Assembly: GCA_942491485.1 (NCBI GenBank)
Contig: CALOAX010000010.1
Location: 62,001-126,000 of the forward strand
Direction: 5' to 3'
Length of the DNA stretch: 64,000 nt
Source of the DNA: Desulfoluna sp942491485
GTDB taxonomy: Bacteria; Desulfobacterota; Desulfobacteria; Desulfobacterales; Desulfolunaceae
The notes below the pieces were generated by a model. The model was not told where the DNA came from and searched no databases. It saw only the letters and a program-made list of their open reading frames with translations. Positions 62,830 to 64,000 of this stretch are shown here, in pieces; the first letter of the stretch is position 1; each line of letters starts with the position of its first letter. A program made the position numbers and the translations under genes.

Positions 62830-63261
62830 TTATGCAGCGATATAAACACCGCGGGTCTTACGCTTGATTCGACCGATTTTGTTCAGGCGGAAAATGATGT
62901 TGCGAAGCTTTTTGTCTTCAAATCCGGTTTTTGCCTGAATTTTCGCGAAATCTGCGCCATTTCGGGAGTTCTTAATGACTTTCAGCACGGTACCGGATGC
63001 AGTCATTTCAGAACGATCTCCCTTTTCTTTGCCGGCACTTGCGACATAACCTCGTCCGGAGGTCTGGCGAATCAGCTTTTCAAGACGGTCGATCTGAGCA
63101 GAGAGCTTTTCGATATCCTGTCGTGAGGGAATATCGTAGCTTTTAATGATGGTCTTGAAAAGAGAGTCAATGCTTACCGGCTTGGTGCGTACACGTCGTC
63201 GGCTTGATGTGCTTTCTGAAGCGGGTGTTTCCTGAACGGAATTGGGGGTTTCTGTAGACAT
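62830..63261 (-). CDS. Small coiled-coil / winged-helix-like protein
   Basis: 143 residues. The N-terminal 25 are Ser/Thr/Pro-rich; about 30-70 resemble a helical oligomerisation segment (DIEKLSAQIDRLEKLIRQ). The C-terminal 60 residues (GTVLKVIKNSRNGADFAKIQ...RNIIFRLNKIGRIKRKTRG) look like a winged helix and are basic. It may bind DNA or RNA as an oligomer. Family not recognised. GGAGG lies upstream of the ATG. Confidence 0.8.
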   Translation of the reverse strand: MSTETPNSVQETPASESTSSRRRVRTKPVSIDSLFKTIIKSYDIPSRQDIEKLSAQIDRLEKLIRQTSGRGYVASAGKEKGDRSEMTASGTVLKVIKNSRNGADFAKIQAKTGFEDKKLRNIIFRLNKIGRIKRKTRGVYIAA

Positions 63262-63485
63262 ATGTCCTCCTTGTTCTTTATTGTTTCTTTCATAGTTTAT
63301 GGTTAACCAGAAGGATATCTACCAATGGCGATCGATAATCACACTCCAGCACGCGTAATTCCCCCCTCGTCAGTACACGCGATCAGGAGTACCATGAAAA
63401 CATGGCTCATCATGCAAGTCATGTAGTTGCTTATAGGCAATGCAGAAATCGATCAAGAGATATCCTCTAGATAAGGATTACCTGT

Positions 63486-63514
63486 TAGATAACTTAATTG
63501 ATTTTGAGAGTCAA
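63486..63514 (-). promoter_or_regulatory. Possible promoter of the coiled-coil/winged-helix gene
   Basis: Minus strand TTGACT (63509-63514), 17 bp, TATCTA (63486-63491), about 225 nt before the start codon. The -10 match is poor. The rest of 63262-63819 is AT-rich with no gene. Confidence 0.35.
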
Positions 63515-63819
63515 GCAATCTTCAAAGGAAAACAACAACATTTTAGTAAAAAGCGTGAAAACGGAGGGGCAGCACTGCTGAAAAAGCACAAATCGTGTTG
63601 AAAGGGGAGGTGTTTCATGGTATTTTCAAATCGCCGAAAATAAAATGGATTGACGGGGCTTGTCGCTGAAATTTCGAAAGCGTTTCAGCTCTTTCAGTAA
63701 CTTGCGGCAGCCACTTCAACCAAAACGGCCATCCTCAAAAAATGTCAGGTCACTGTTGCGGTTTTTTGTTTGTGTAACCCAATTTTCCGAGGCTTTGCTT
63801 TTTTAGGGATTTGAGAAGT

Positions 63820-64000
63820 ATGAAACAGACCGAGCAGAAATTCTCGATGTCTAAAGAGAGTATAACATATTGGAACAAGATAAAAAAACACTTTTGTTCT
63901 CTTTTAGAAAAAATTAAGAAGTTGCAGGGGAATCCTCATTATATCGCCATGGGGATGGCTATTGGCGTGTTTGTCGGGATGACTCCTACCATTCCTTTTC
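63820..64000 (+). CDS. DUF2062-like membrane protein (start only)
   Basis: 60 residues are visible, beginning MKQTEQKFSMSKES. After a helical stretch, KKLQGNPHYIAMGMAIGVFVGMTPTIPF matches the first part of the DUF2062 domain, a predicted membrane module. The gene continues past the right edge. The ATG at 63820 follows GAGAAG; a second ATG at 63847 is possible. Confidence 0.7.
   Translation, partial: MKQTEQKFSMSKESITYWNKIKKHFCSLLEKIKKLQGNPHYIAMGMAIGVFVGMTPTIPF

Overview
The window looks like a chromosomal segment of a strictly anaerobic, sulfate-reducer-like Desulfobacterota bacterium (inference). The evidence is an ABC tungstate importer, MoaA, SelA (selenocysteine synthesis), several 4Fe-4S proteins, a phosphotransacetylase with an N-terminal P-loop domain, a 728-aa-class acetyl-CoA hydrolase/transferase, a CobA-HemD fusion next to HemC, and large hybrid histidine kinases. 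The repeat style resembles Desulfobacteraceae/Desulfoluna-type genomes, but I could not check this. Most genes are on the minus strand. No phage, transposase, CRISPR array or rRNA was seen.

Layout. 1-9 kb: a large MalT/SARP-like regulator cut by the left edge, pta, a patatin-like lipase and glnA. 9-17.4 kb: two outer-membrane phospholipase A paralogues with small unknown genes, then hrpA behind two small membrane proteins. 17.8-25 kb: acetyl-CoA hydrolase/transferase, a rhomboid protease fused to a DnaJ-like C-terminal domain and translationally coupled to a HAD hydrolase, a MarC-family membrane protein and HtpX. 25.4-29.1 kb (+): an HTH regulator with a periplasmic-binding-protein-like sensor domain, then tupABC. 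29.7-38.5 kb: TrpR-like repressor, CGGC protein, ferredoxin, class I glutamine amidotransferase, flavodoxin/ferredoxin protein, moaA, and a coupled FmdB-hemC-cobA/hemD cluster. 38.9-45 kb: gmhA-selA, a CheD-HDOD fusion, pyrF and a TPR protein. 45-54 kb: two identical tRNA-Asn genes flanking a three-gene signalling operon of two giant hybrid kinases. 54-64 kb: aspS, hisS, a DUF2520 Rossmann protein, an M16 metalloprotease, a small coiled-coil/winged-helix protein and the start of a DUF2062 protein.

The most striking content is between the genes. About 25 structured, mosaic repeat elements sit in the gaps, most of them directly after stop codons. They are bounded by GCCTCCGGCGGC or its reverse complement. 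Many contain a long stem whose sequence differs from copy to copy with compensatory changes, while the apical loop (GAGGWACGA, or its complement read on the other strand) stays nearly constant. They combine a small set of exchangeable head, stem-loop and tail hairpin modules, and occur singly, as convergent pairs, or as about 160-220-bp units with inverted ends. They could be 3'-end/terminator RNA elements, a non-autonomous mobile family, or both. This is my main candidate for an undescribed system.

Functional links: tungstate uptake, MoaA and SelA fit a tungsten/selenium formate dehydrogenase economy. Pta and the CoA-transferase family protein fit acetate/acetyl-CoA interconversion. HemC and CobA-HemD supply siroheme/corrinoid/heme precursors.
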